Notes: generated from the sequence alone by a model not told the origin. A stretch of 64,000 nt of DNA from Iris pallida (GCA_029216955.1 JANAVB010031417.1:22945917-23009916); one strand, 5' to 3'; shown: positions 1 through 11,184, counted from the first letter of the stretch. Numbers and translations: made by a program.

Positions 1-299
1 ATTGAAAAGTTGTTTAAAGTTTGAACAATTGGAGGAAATACCACCCCCATTTTTCATCACCATAGGTGCTTAAAAATCAGTAATTCTTTGTCTACTTATG
101 GTTGGAATTACTAGGCATATTTGGGATGAGGTTCCATTCTTTCATGGTGTCTTTGTTGCCAATGATATCATGTTTTAGTTGACTAGAGTTGATAAGGATT
201 AGCCTCTAAAGTTAGAATCATGTACAAAAATTTAGAATCTCAAGTGTTTGAAGTTTGGAAATTAAATATAGTGTGTAGTAGAACTACAACACAAGTTCA

Positions 300-515
300 A
301 ACAGAAATGAGGGAATATTGATGGACAAGAGATACCTAAGAGCGATATCTTTCAGTATTTAGGGTTAATCACTCGTCATGGTGGAGGTATTCTCGAAACA
401 TATTCATAGAATTAAAGCAGGTTGGTGGTCGCAGTAGAGTTCTTTTAGAGTGCTTGTAGTTGGAAGGAAATTTTATATGATAGCTATAAGACCAGCCATT
501 CGTTATGTATAATAA
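300..515 (+). pseudogene. LINE reverse transcriptase remnant
   Basis: Read on the plus strand, the segment gives a peptide resembling the C-terminal part of plant L1-type LINE reverse transcriptases: a DGQEIPKSDIFQYLG stretch, then HRIKAGWW, then KFYMIAIRPAIRYV. These match the familiar order YLG - HRIKAGW - KFYRTAIRPA. A stop codon lies between the second and third blocks and there is no longer ORF, so this is a decayed fragment. The rest of 1-736 shows no other recognisable feature. It is the host sequence into which the 742-12328 LTR inserted. Confidence 0.6.
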
Positions 516-1236
516 TATGAGAAAATCATCAGGTGTGCCCGCAGTTAGCATATTATTTATAGGAGCTGCTGGAACTAGGGGTAGGCCTAATGAACTTGGA
601 TTAAGGCTGTAAAAAAGAACACGGTATTTGCAAATGTTACAAAGTAGATACCTCTAACAACATTGAATGGAAGAAAATAATTCAAATCTGACCACAAGAA
701 AATGGGTCCACTATGTTGTTATTATTGTTTTATAGTCTGGTTGTCACGCCCCAGTACCGAAATACGGAGACGGACTAGGCCAGCTACTCCATATGAGGTA
801 CGTAACGTCATACGACGATCGTGGCTGTCGAGAGACTAGGGGGTACATGCTACAATCAAGTCTCCTATGGTCCCCCAAAGTTCTATGTCTCAATCAACCA
901 AGTCACATCAGCAATTAAATGAACATTAAAGATAAAGCAGTAAGGCGTCCCCGACGCTTCATCAAAATGATCATGAGAGACTAGCTTTATAATTTAGCTA
1001 TCTCAGAGAGTCAGAAGTACAAAATTATACACAGCTGCAGTCTGTTTATTTACAATTCTGTACTGACACAAAATATCAAGTAATCCGGCTAATAGGTGCC
1101 GGTGGCTAAATGCCGCACAAAATATAAGCAGGAGTGGTGGAGAAGAAACCCACTCGAGTCCCAGAACCTCCATGCTCCTAGTATGCACCATGGATGTCAG
1201 GAAGGAAGATCGTGTCCTCCGGCTCTGCTACGAGAT

Positions 1237-1280
1237 CTGGCCAAACAAAACCAGCGGGGTCAGCCCCGAATAGCAAGTAC
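1237..1280 (-). other. LTR hairpin/acceptor module, solo-LTR copy
   Basis: On the minus strand the order is GTACTTGCT, then a perfect stem CGGGG-CTGA-CCCCG, then a T-rich stretch ending in CAG. After it, an acidic frame DLVAEPEDTIFLPDIHGAY ends at a stop. Order and distance from the LTR 3' end (~500-540 nt) match the modules at 5721, 15494 and 20445. The splice-acceptor role is inferred. Confidence 0.5.
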
Positions 1281-1498
1281 TGCCAAAGGGGCACAAGAGT
1301 TAAGATTAAAACTAGTTAATAGAATGATTGATAATAGTAATACTTATGCCACTATTATAGGGTAGCGCAACATCCTCGAACCCATATGGCACCCTTACAA
1401 CCAAACAAGGACAAAAGGTGCTGCATGGGGTCGGGACGTGTCGTACTCTATAACTTTCACATAAGTTAAAAGGTAGAAACAATAAAATCTCCTGATCG

Positions 1499-1790
1499 TG
1501 ACTTCGGTCGATAGCCTATCGTAGCACAATAACCAACCCAACAATCAAACAAGAACATAGGTTGGATCATGTACCATGATAGACCATGTTCCTCAGTCGT
1601 TCACAGAAGTAACACTTCACAACCAGAATAAGTCTTCCGTTCATAACTTCGGTCCACAGCCTGTCATAGTACGATAACCAACCCAACAATCAAACAAAAA
1701 CATGGGTTGGATCACGTATCATAACAGTCCGCTTCCCTCAGTTATACGCGGAAGGTAAATAGGATACAAGCAAGTCGTTTTCACGGCCAA
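1499..1790. repeat. Imperfect tandem duplication, ~145-bp unit
   Basis: Two diverged copies lie head to tail inside the solo LTR. Each carries the block AACCAACCCAACAATCAAAC (about 1532 and 1676) and an upstream ACTTCGGTC block at the same spacing. No coding potential is seen. Confidence 0.7.
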
Positions 1791-3109
1791 TCAAGTCTAC
1801 GAGTTTCTAGTGGGACGAGGTTATCCTCGCGTCATGTTATTTCGAAATCCTCAGATCGTATCTTTCCAGCAAGGCTAGCCAACCCAGGGGTTCGCGTAGA
1901 CAGATATTATTAAGCACAGGTCCCTCGTAAGGCCACCTTGCCAAAACATATAATATATAGCAGGAATTAATCGGATACAGTCGTCCGCTCGTTACAGATG
2001 ACACAGTATCCGTGGAGACCAGCCGGCGCGTCAAGACAATATCTCAAGGCGGCTGGTGTAACACGATCTCGGGATTCTGCCCTCCCCATGCATCTAGTAT
2101 ATTTTAACCCTAGGTAAAATCTTGGACTCACATGCTGTGGCCTGCATGATTATCCTCCTAAAAGTCGTACTCAAGTACGAGTACCCCAAGAGAGGATCCA
2201 TGTCAATCAGTATGTCAACATGTTCTACCTCCTTAGTGTAATGCATCATTGCAAATATGCCACGTGGAGTTACGAGTCATTTATCGAGCATGAACAAGAA
2301 CTGGGACATTCAGGTACATGTATCAGGTAGGAACACTTTGTTCACCGGGGTCACATTAGTGCTCATATCATGCTCAGGACAAAAGGCGTAAGGATATATA
2401 GCATACACAAACATTTACACATATATATACAATATAATATATATACATAAAAAAAATATAAGGTATAGGAGAGTCCAGGTCAGAGCGCGCTGGGGTCAAG
2501 TGCACGCAGGGTAAGTAGGGTCAGGTCCAGTTGCGCCTAAACATCAGGTTGCGCCTGAGTCAGACTGCGCTCAAGTCAGGCTGCGCTCAAGTCAGCGTAT
2601 GCAAGACATACGTGTAAGCCCCTGATTTTTTAAATTTTTTTTTTATTAGTGCTAATTAATTATTAATGTTAATTTTAGCCTTAAAATAATTATTAGGATT
2701 TTTATGAATTTTTCTAGAATTTTTAAATGATTTTTAAATGAGTTTTTAATACAAAAATATTGATTTGTAATTTTTTTAAATTGTTTTAATATCATTTTGC
2801 AATTTTTAGAATTGTTTTTATATCATTATGCAATATTTAAATTGTTTTAATATTTGTTTGTAATTTTCTAAATTGTTTTGTGGTCAGTTTGTAATTAATT
2901 ATTTGTTTTAGCTGCGGAATGCAAATTCTAATTTGCATTTGTTACTGTTTAGACCTATTATGTAAATCCTGAATTCTAGGAGACCTAAATGCAAATCACC
3001 TACCCCCCCCGACCGACTCTCTCTCTCTCTCCCCTGACTCGACGCTGCCCCACGACCGACCTACGCTGCCCCCGCCGAACCCGGCTGCCCCCGACCGACC
3101 CTAACCCTC

Positions 3110-3156
3110 TATAAAACTCCCCTCTCTCCCCCCCTACCGAAACCCTAACCCTAAAA
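3110..3156 (+). promoter_or_regulatory. LTR promoter: TATA box and telo-box
   Basis: TATAAAAC at 3110-3117 is followed about 30 bp later by AAACCCTAACCCTAAAA (3140-3156). This resembles the telo-box found near transcription starts of plant translation-related genes. The same block is at 8198-8245 in the 3' LTR. Promoter use is inferred from spacing only. Confidence 0.55.
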
Positions 3157-3774
3157 CTCCTTCGCCACCCTCCACGACCACCTTTCCTCCCCGAAACCCT
3201 AGCCGCAACCCTAGCTCCGGCGATCTCCTCCGCCACCCCCACAGCGACTAACACCCCCAACCACCACCACCATCACCTTCGTCTCGACGAGGCGAACCCA
3301 GCGCCACCGCTCCGCCACGACGCCGACGCCCCCAGCCGCCGATCGCCCACTCTTCCACGCTCGAGTTCGCCGGACACGTACGTAGCAGTCCCCATTTCGT
3401 ATCGTACGTGTCTCGTTTTCGAGTATGCTGTTCGCCAGGACACGACGACCCCAGCCCTGTACTTGGACACGCGAGCTAGGACTCGTGCGTGTCGTGCCAA
3501 GCCTGAGACACAGACTCCTGTGTCCCTAACTGTCAGGACACAGGACTGTGTTTTATATTTTTTTTTATTTATTAATCTAACCTAATCAGAAACAAAACTA
3601 ACTAAAACCCATTCCATAACACAACTGATGGGCTGACCCCCCTGGCCAGCCCATCCCCGTCTAAACCCCCCCCACCCCCCCCCCCCCCCCCCCCCCCCCG
3701 CGCTGGACTGAGTTCGAGCCCCCCCCCCTTTACAGTTTCTTTTTTTCTTTTCTTTTTCTTTTTCTTTTTCAGTT

Positions 3775-4060
3775 TTATATATATATTTATATATATGTGT
3801 ATATATATATATTAGTATATATATATATATATGTATATATACTGTATTTTAACAGTATTTTATATATGTATATATTTTATGCTTAATAAAATCTTATATA
3901 TTTATTTGTATTTATATACATATATGTATATATGTATATATCTTCACATGTATATATATATTTATACTATGTATATATATATATACAATATTAGTATATG
4001 TATATATATGTACTTTATAATTAAGTATTTTCCTTATATATATATATGTACTTTTAGAAC
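3775..4060. repeat. TA/TATG-rich microsatellite in LTR
   Basis: Low-complexity TATATATG/TATATA run. The copy in the 3' LTR (about 8835-9150) differs in repeat number. The apparent Tyr/Ile-rich reading frames across it are artefacts of the repeat. Confidence 0.85.
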
Positions 4061-5240
4061 ATATATATGTATATTTTCACTATGCATAATTTTACCATAT
4101 TAAAATAATAATATTTATTTTGCACTATTACCAACTTGTATTTTTATTGTATTTAAATTACTGCGACCATTTGATGTCAAAACCTAGCATGGATATTTGG
4201 GCTCAAATGTGTTTTCACACATTCAAGACCTGTACAAGTCATATTGGACTTGATTCATGGCCTTGAGTCATGTATTTGAACTCTGGTTCAAATTATATAC
4301 ATGGACAAAATACGCAGATAATTAATTATTGTGTGCATTGCTGTTTTTGATTTTCTAAAAATACTTAGAGTGTTGCTAAAATTATGGAAAAATAGTTTTT
4401 AGATACTTTGCTAAGTTGGCTAATTTAGTATAATTTTTGTAGTATTTAATTTACTGTTTTGCCACTAGTTTGGCATATGAAACCAAAACTCACTTTCTGT
4501 ATACTTAGGAAAACTGATTTTTATAAAATATTTGTACTGGTTAATAAATCCCAGAAAAATTATAATAAATTTCTATAGTTAGCAAGGATCGTTTTGGTAC
4601 TTTGTTTTATGCAAAACTAGGCTTTTTGTCTACTTTAAAAATTGTTGGAACACAATGATCTTCTGATTTATTTATTGATTAATTACGACTTGTAGCTTTT
4701 TGTGTTATTTGGAGTTTTAGTCGTGTTGAACCCCATCCCTCACTAGTGTAAAGACCCTAGAAAGTTAGTTAACATAGTGCGTCACCCCACATTGGTCTCC
4801 TAGGCCAAGTCATTATTTTGGCTAAGTGCCCAATCACAAGTCGTGTCGCACCAGATTAGTGTCCTAGTGTTTTAGCTTAGTGTAAAGCTAAGTTATTGTA
4901 TGTATTTCTACAGTGACGAGTTACCAGACATCCATAGCACTTTTATCGCAGCTTGTTTTGCTAGAGGCAAGTACATCTACAAACTCATTTACTGTCTTTT
5001 AATGTTAAGTACATGTGACAACCTTGTAAATTACCATTAATCCAGTTGCAAGTCTTTTGTTAAATGTTAAAACACTGTTATTTGATAAAAGAATGTTAAT
5101 CAACCCATGTGAATGCTGATCCTTGGAGTAGCAAGTCAAATCATAACATGTTTCATACTATTGACAGTTCCCACCATGCTTTACACTATTTCCCGTATCT
5201 TTTACATGATGATCACTGGGTTATGAGAGAGTTGATAGTA

Positions 5241-5510
5241 TAGTTACTGGACTCGTGGAATGTACTCACTTACATTGCAGTATACTAATCGTGTAGTTTC
5301 TGGACTTGTGGAATGTACATACGTACATTGCAGTAAACTAACAGTGCGGTTTCTGGACTTGTGGAATGTACATACGTACATTGCAGTAAACTGAGAATGT
5401 AGTTTCTGGACTTGTGGAATGTACTTACGTACATTGCAGTAAACTAACAATGTAGTTTCTGGACTTGTGGAATGTACATACGTACATTGCAGTAAACTAG
5501 CATAGCACTT
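5241..5510. repeat. 53-bp tandem array with palindromes (5' LTR)
   Basis: About five units with period 53 (GTTTCTGGACTTGTGG at 5296, 5349, 5402, 5455). Most units contain the inverted repeat AATGTAC-ATAC-GTACATT, which can form a 7-bp stem. Because the unit length is not a multiple of three, the 93-aa minus-strand frame over it is not a conserved protein. Confidence 0.85.
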
Positions 5511-5720
5511 ATTGACCGATCTCATACATGCCCCAGTTTTAATACATAATGTACATATGCCACAATTGACAAGAGTGTCTTAAAATGATAATCAAGATAT
5601 ACCATGACTTTCCGCTTTATATGATTTACCCTGATTCCAGTATGTCTATTTTTCAGTCTTATCATACCATGTTCCTGTTGTACATCTCTTGCATTATACA
5701 TTCAGTACTTTAGTAGTAGA

Positions 5721-5842
5721 GGTTGTACTTGCTCCCGTCCTGACAGGATAACGTTGTAGGTATTTTGACCGAGGAAGAAATGCTTTGTGACCCGTACTAT
5801 GGAGCTCCAGTTGAGGATATTCCAGCAGGGAATCCTGCTTAG
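5721..5842 (+). other. LTR hairpin/acceptor/acidic micro-ORF module
   Basis: GTACTTGCTCC is followed by a small hairpin TCCT-GAC-AGGA and a T-rich run ending in TGTAG. A 27-codon frame then opens at GGT (5759-5761), reads GILTEEEMLCDPYYGAPVED and onward, and ends at TAG (5840-5842). The same order occurs in the LTRs at 15494 and 24736 and on the minus strand at 20445 and 1237. Splice-acceptor function and translation are inferred; a conserved non-coding role is also possible. Confidence 0.55.
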
Positions 5843-6130
5843 CTGCTTAGTTTGACTTAGTGTTTGGTTATTATCACAGTTGCTGTTTGTACCTTTAAAC
5901 TGGACCTTGTCTCCAGTCTTACATTTTGGTTTGTATTATTATCGAACTTAGTGGTTTTTCATCTATATAGAAGCTGTGTTGTGATCGTTCTTAAACTGTC
6001 TTAATTATTAGCACACTTATCATTATTACCTGACTGTCTAGAACAGCTTACTGCGCTTTATCTTAAGCGTAGGCTGGACATGGCTCGGCCCGGCCCAACA
6101 ATTTGGGTAACGGGTCGTGACATGTTTTTT

Positions 6131-6146
6131 TGGTAGCCCATGCAGG
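6131..6146 (+). other. Candidate primer-binding site
   Basis: TGGTAGCCCATGCAGG starts 8 nt after the 5' LTR. The sister sequence TGGTGGCCCATGCAGG lies 9 nt after the LTR of the 12670-25140 element. It begins with the expected TGG but is not the usual initiator-Met site (TGGTATCAGAGC) that the two LARDs here use. The cognate tRNA is not identified. Confidence 0.45.
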
Positions 6147-6364
6147 TCCTGACTAAAGTTGTTTGGTTACGTTACTGTACCAAGCACGCCTGCAGAAATT
6201 AAGGATAACTAGATAACACTAGGAACAACATCTAGAACACCTAGAGGATTTTTAGGATTGCAACATAGGAAAACTCATCACAGCATAGGACCAGTAGTGT
6301 AACTAAATTGTTTGCTTATGACTGCTTGCTTTATTCTTATAATTCCTTTGTCTTTTATAAATAG

Positions 6365-7477
6365 ATGGACCCTACACACTCTCCCGATTTCGCCACCTCA
6401 GGTGACGGTATACCACCCCCACCTCCTATCATACCTCCCCAGACTGTTGTTTCCCTCGACGGAACCCAATTACTGGCTTTGATCCAGGGGCTCCTGAATA
6501 CTCAGCATACCCCCGTCTCGCAACCTATAGAACATCAATTGAGGCTAGGTAGCATCAAGAGTTTTATGAACCTAAATCCGAAGGAGTTTCTTGGGACGGA
6601 AGGCATAGTTGTAGCTGATGACTGGTTAGATTCCGTAGAGAGGAAGCTCATAGGGGCTAGATTACCTGACGATCTTTGGGTCGAGGCAGCAGGATTTTTG
6701 TTAGCAGACTTGGCAGGGGTCTGGTTCAGAAATGAGACGATGTTCATTGGCGGCAGAGGAAACTGGGAGCAATTCAAGATCCAGTTCAAGAGGAAGTTCT
6801 TCTCCACCACCGCTAGAGTTGCCATGGGATTGCAATTCCAGAACCTGCAACAGGGGAGCCGTACAGTCGATGAGTACGCAGGTGAGTTTAGCAGACTCAG
6901 TCGTTTTGCCCCGAGCTTAGTAGCCGACCCGGAGGAGATGGCTCGCAGATTCTGCCATGGTCTTGTCCCGGACATTAGCATCTTACTAGTGGCCAACGGG
7001 ATCACAGACTACTACCAGCTACTGGAGAGAGCCCGAGGTATCGAGGAGCGTCTTTTGTCTTGCAAGAGGCCAGCTACCACACATCATGACGGGCCATCCA
7101 AGCGCCAGACTTTCCAGCAGAGGACGACTACCCAGCACCAGCAGGCCTATTCTCCACCAGCTCATCCTCAGCATCAGTTATCATTTGCCCGAGATCCGGG
7201 GCAACAGCAGCAGAAGTGGGTCTCTTGTGCCTTCTGCAAAAAGCCAGGGCACGATGTCTCCATCTGTAGGAAGAAATTGAGCCAGTGTCTTGCTTGCGGG
7301 TCTTCCACCCATATGATTCGGGAGTGCCCGAAGGCGAAGCCATTTACCAGAGGACCTTCAGGGAGAGCATACCCTTTAGCCATCCAGGCAGCAGTACCAG
7401 TGCAGGGCCCAGAGCCAGAGCCAGAATACTTGACAGACGGTGCCACAGGTTGGATTTATTTGCATATGACTGTTTGA
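6365..7477 (+). CDS. Retrotransposon Gag polyprotein (370 aa)
   Basis: Structural protein of a Ty3/gypsy-type element that would form the particle packaging its RNA. The N-terminus (1-55) is Pro/Gln rich. A Retrotrans_gag-like domain spans about 65-230, with hallmarks FLGTEG..ADDWL, WEQFKIQFKRKFF and SRTVDEYAGEFSRL. After a Gln/His-rich linker come two CCHC zinc knuckles, C288-x2-C-x4-H-x4-C301 and C308-x2-C-x4-H-x4-C321. The start is the ATG just after the leader; no upstream in-frame ATG extends it. In autonomous relatives protease-RT-integrase would follow; here the frame ends 224 bp before the 3' LTR. The intact frame agrees with a young insertion. Other ORFs overlapping it are shadows. 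Confidence 0.92.
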   Translation: MDPTHSPDFATSGDGIPPPPPIIPPQTVVSLDGTQLLALIQGLLNTQHTPVSQPIEHQLRLGSIKSFMNLNPKEFLGTEGIVVADDWLDSVERKLIGARLPDDLWVEAAGFLLADLAGVWFRNETMFIGGRGNWEQFKIQFKRKFFSTTARVAMGLQFQNLQQGSRTVDEYAGEFSRLSRFAPSLVADPEEMARRFCHGLVPDISILLVANGITDYYQLLERARGIEERLLSCKRPATTHHDGPSKRQTFQQRTTTQHQQAYSPPAHPQHQLSFARDPGQQQQKWVSCAFCKKPGHDVSICRKKLSQCLACGSSTHMIRECPKAKPFTRGPSGRAYPLAIQAAVPVQGPEPEPEYLTDGATGWIYLHMTV

Positions 7478-7664
7478 TTCTAGTGCCTCATTAAGTTACC
7501 TATCACTAAGACTCATGCCAAACCATCATTTAGTAGCTGCACTCATAAGACAAGCCATTGACCAGTAGACCTGTTTCATAGACATTCCATCATTAGGAGA
7601 TAGCCTTAGTCATCGCTGTAATTATTTTAAAACGTTAGTTGCCTCGCGTGTCTTCAGTTCTTGT

Positions 7665-7700
7665 AAATTTCGAGGACGAAATTTTTCAAGGAGGGAAGAC
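7665..7700 (+). other. Pre-PPT hairpin and polypurine tract
   Basis: A perfect 8-bp stem AAATTTCG-AGGA-CGAAATTT (7665-7684) is followed by AAGGAGGGAAGA, the plus-strand primer tract just before the 3' LTR. Equivalent hairpins with AGGA or GGA loops precede the PPT of the other three internal regions in this window, with different stem bases. 7478-7664 shows nothing else. Confidence 0.75.
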
Positions 7701-7701
7701 T

Positions 7702-10700
7702 TGTAAGCCCCTGATTTTTTAAATTTTTTTTATTAGTGCTAATTAATTATTAATGTTAATTTTAGCCTTAAAATAATTATTAGGATTTTATGAATTTTTC
7801 TAGAATTTTTAAATGATTTTTAAATGAGTTTTTAATACAAAAATATTGATTTGTAATTTTTTTAAATTGTTTTAATATCATTTTGCAATTTTTAGAATTG
7901 TTTTTATATCATTATGCAATATTTAAATTGTTTTAATATTTGTTTGTAATTTTCTAAATTGTTTTGTGGTCAGTTTGTAATTAATTATTTGTTTTAGCTG
8001 CGGAATGCAAATTCTAATTTGCATTTGTTACTGTTTAGACCTATTATGTAAATCCTGAATTCTAGGGGACCTAAATGCAAAATCACCTACCCCCCCCCGA
8101 CCGACTCTCTCTCTCTCTCCCCTGACTCGACGCTGCCCCACGACCGACCTACGCTGCCCCCGCCGAACCCGGCTGCCCCCGACCGACCCTAACCCTCTAT
8201 AAAACTCCCCTCTCTCCCCCCTACCGAAACCCTAACCCTAAAACTCCTTCGCCACCCTCCACGACCACCTTTCCTCCCTGAAACCCTAGCCGCAACCCTA
8301 GCTCCGGCGATCTCCTCCGCCACCCCCACAGCGACTAACACCCCCAACCACCACCACCATCACCTTCGTCTCGACGAGGCGAACCCAGCGCCACCGCTCC
8401 GCCACGACGCCGACGCCCCCAGCCGCCGATCGCCCACTCTTCCACGCTCGAGTTCGCCGGACACGTACGTAGCAGTCCCCATTTCGTATCGTACGTGTCT
8501 CGTTTTCGAGTATGCTGTTCGCCAGGACACGACGACCCCAGCCCTGTACTTGGACACGCGAGCTAGGACTCGTGCGTGTCGTGCCAAGCCTGAGACACAG
8601 ACTCCTGTGTCCCTAACTGTCAGGACACAGGACTGTGTTTTATATTTTTTTTTATTTATTAATCTAACCTAATCAGAAACAAAACTAACTAAAACCCATT
8701 CCATAACACAACTGATGGGCTGACCCCCCTGGCCAGCCCATCCCCGTCTAAAACCCCCCCCCGCGCTGGACTGAGTTCGAGCCCCCCCCCCTTTACAGTT
8801 TCTTTTTTTCTTTTCTTTTTCTTTTTCTTTTTCAGTTTTATATATATATTTATATATATGTGTATATATATATTAGTATATATATATATATGTATATATA
8901 CTGTATTTTAACAGTATTTTATATATGTATATATTTTTATGCTTAATAAAATCTTATATATTTATTTGTATTTATATACATATATGTATATATGTATATA
9001 TCTTCACATGTATATATATATTTATACTATGTATATATATATATACAATATTAGTATATGTATATATATGTACTTTATAATTAAGTATTTTCCTTATATA
9101 TATATATATGTACTTTTAGAACATATATATGTATATTTTCACTATGCATAATTTTACCATATTAAAATAATAATATTTATTTTGCACTATTACCAACTTG
9201 TATTTTTATTGTATTTAAATTACTGCGACCATTTGATGTCAAAACCTAGCATGGGTATTTGGGCTCAAATGTGTTTTCACACATTCAAGACCTGTACAAG
9301 TCATATTGGACTTGATTCATGGCCTTGAGTCATGTATTTGAACTCTGGTTCAAATTATATACATGGACAAAATACGCAGATAATTAATTATTGTGTGCAT
9401 TGCTGTTTTTGATTTTCTAAAAATACTTAGAGTGTTGCTAAAATTATGGAAAAATAGTTTTTAGATACTTTGCTAAGTTGGCTAATTTAGTATAATTTTT
9501 GTAGTATTTAATTTACTGTTTTGCCACTAGTTTGGCATATGAAACCAAAACTCACTTTCTGTATACTTAGGAAAACTGATTTTTATAAAATATTTGTACT
9601 GGTTAATAAATCCCAGAAAAATTATAATAAATTTCTATAGTTAGCAAGGATCGTTTTGGTACTTTGTTTTATGCAAAACTAGGCTTTTTGTCTACTTTAA
9701 AAATTGTTGGAACACAATGATCTTCTGATTTATTTATTGATTAATTACGACTTGTAGCTTTTTGTGTTATTTGGAGTTTTAGTCGTGTTGAACCCCATCC
9801 CTCACTAGTGTAAAGACCCTAGAAAGTTAGTTAACATAGTGCGTCACCCCACATTGGTCTCCTAGGCCAAGTCATTATTTTGGCTAAGTGCCCAATCACA
9901 AGTCGTGTCGCACCAGATTAGTGTCCTAGTGTTTTAGCTTAGTGTAAAGCTAAGTTATTGTATGTATTTCTACAGTGACGAGTTACCAGACATCCATAGC
10001 ACTTTTATCGCAGCTTGTTTTGCTAGAGGCAAGTACATCTACAAACTCATTTACTGTCTTTTAATGTTAAGTACATGTGACAACCTTGTAAATTACCATT
10101 AATCCAGTTGCAAGTCTTTTGTTAAATGTTAAAACACTGTTATTTGATAAAAGAATGTTAATCAACCCATGTGAATGCTGATCCTTGGAGTAGCAAGTCA
10201 AATCATAACATGTTTCATACTATTGACAGTTCCCACCATGCTTTACACTATTTCCCGTATCTTTTACATGATGATCACTGGGTTATGAGAGAGTTGATAG
10301 TATAGTTACTGGACTCGTGGAATGTACTCACTTACATTGCAGTATACTAATCGTGTAGTTTCTGGACTTGTGGAATGTACATACGTACATTGCAGTAAAC
10401 TAACAGTGCGGTTTCTGGACTTGTGGAATGTACATACGTACATTGCAGTAAACTGAGAATGTAGTTTCTGGACTTGTGGAATGTACTTACGTACATTGCA
10501 GTAAACTAACAATGTAGTTTCTGGACTTGTGGAATGTACATACGTACATTGCAGTAAACTAGCATAGCACTTATTGACCGATCTCATACATGCCCCAGTT
10601 TTAATACATAATGTACATATGCCACAATTGACAAGAGTGTCTTAAAATGATAATCAAGATATACCATGACTTTCCGCTTTATATGATTTACCCTGATTCC

Positions 10701-11184
10701 AGTATGTCTATTTTTCAGTCTTATCATACCATGTTCCTGTTGTACATCTCTTGCATTATACATTCAGTACTTTAGTAGTAGAGGTTGTACTTGCTCCCGT
10801 CCTGACAGGATAACGTTGTAGGTATTTTGACCGAGGAAGAAATGCTTTGTGACCCGTACTATGGAGCTCCAGTTGAGGATATTCCAGCAGGGAATCCTGC
10901 TTAGCTGCTTAGTTTGACTTAGTGTTTGGTTATTATCACAGTTGCTGTTTGTACCTTTAAACTGGACCTTGTCTCCAGTCTTACATTTTGGTTTGTATTA
11001 TTATCGAACTTAGTGGTTTTTCATCTATATAGAAGCTGTGTTGTGATCGTTCTTAAACTGTCTTAATTATTAGCACACTTATCATTATTACCTGACTGTC
11101 TAGAACAGCTTACTGCGCTTTATCTTAAGCGTAGGCTGGACATGGCTCGGCCCGGCCCAACAATTTGGGTAACGGGTCGTGACA
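7702..11184 (+). repeat. 3' LTR of gag-only element
   Basis: 3,483 bp, near-identical to 2613-6122. The main differences are a much shorter C homopolymer (about 8752-8762) and small TA-repeat changes. It contains the same TATA/telo-box (8198-8245), 53-bp array (10302-10571) and micro-ORF (10821-10904). Confidence 0.92.
10784..10904 (+). other. Hairpin/acceptor/micro-ORF module (3' LTR copy)
   Basis: Same module as at 5721-5842, with the frame from GGT 10821 to TAG 10902-10904. Confidence 0.55.

Larger units (their letters stand above)
2613..6122 (+). repeat. 5' LTR of gag-only element
   Basis: 3,510 bp, starting TGTAAGCCCC and ending GGGTCGTGACA. In order it contains an AT-rich leader, a GC-rich promoter/leader region (3000-3540), a C homopolymer (to 3699), a TA-rich microsatellite, a 53-bp tandem array, the hairpin/acceptor/micro-ORF module and the terminus. 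Confidence 0.92.
2613..11184 (+). mobile_element. Gag-only LTR retrotransposon (TR-GAG type)
   Basis: Complete element with two long direct LTRs (2613-6122 and 7702-11184), each TGTAAGCCCC...GGTCGTGACA. The 1.6-kb internal region holds one gag ORF (6365-7477) and a purine-rich tract just before the 3' LTR. The target duplication ATACG is perfect (2608-2612, 11185-11189). There is no protease, reverse transcriptase, RNase H or integrase, so it must be moved in trans. This matches the non-autonomous class known as TR-GAG. The LTRs differ by only a handful of substitutions plus C-tract and TA-repeat length, so the insertion is young. It landed in the hairpin tandem array of the older solo LTR. 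Confidence 0.92.

Noticed and set aside
3000..3500. 86-aa and 75-aa minus-strand ORFs in the LTR
   Set aside because: They arise in the GC-rich leader region of the LTR, opposite the inferred promoter. Their presence in both LTR copies reflects duplication, not selection.
3700..4103. Tyr/Ile-rich small membrane protein frame
   Set aside because: Translation of a TATATG microsatellite.
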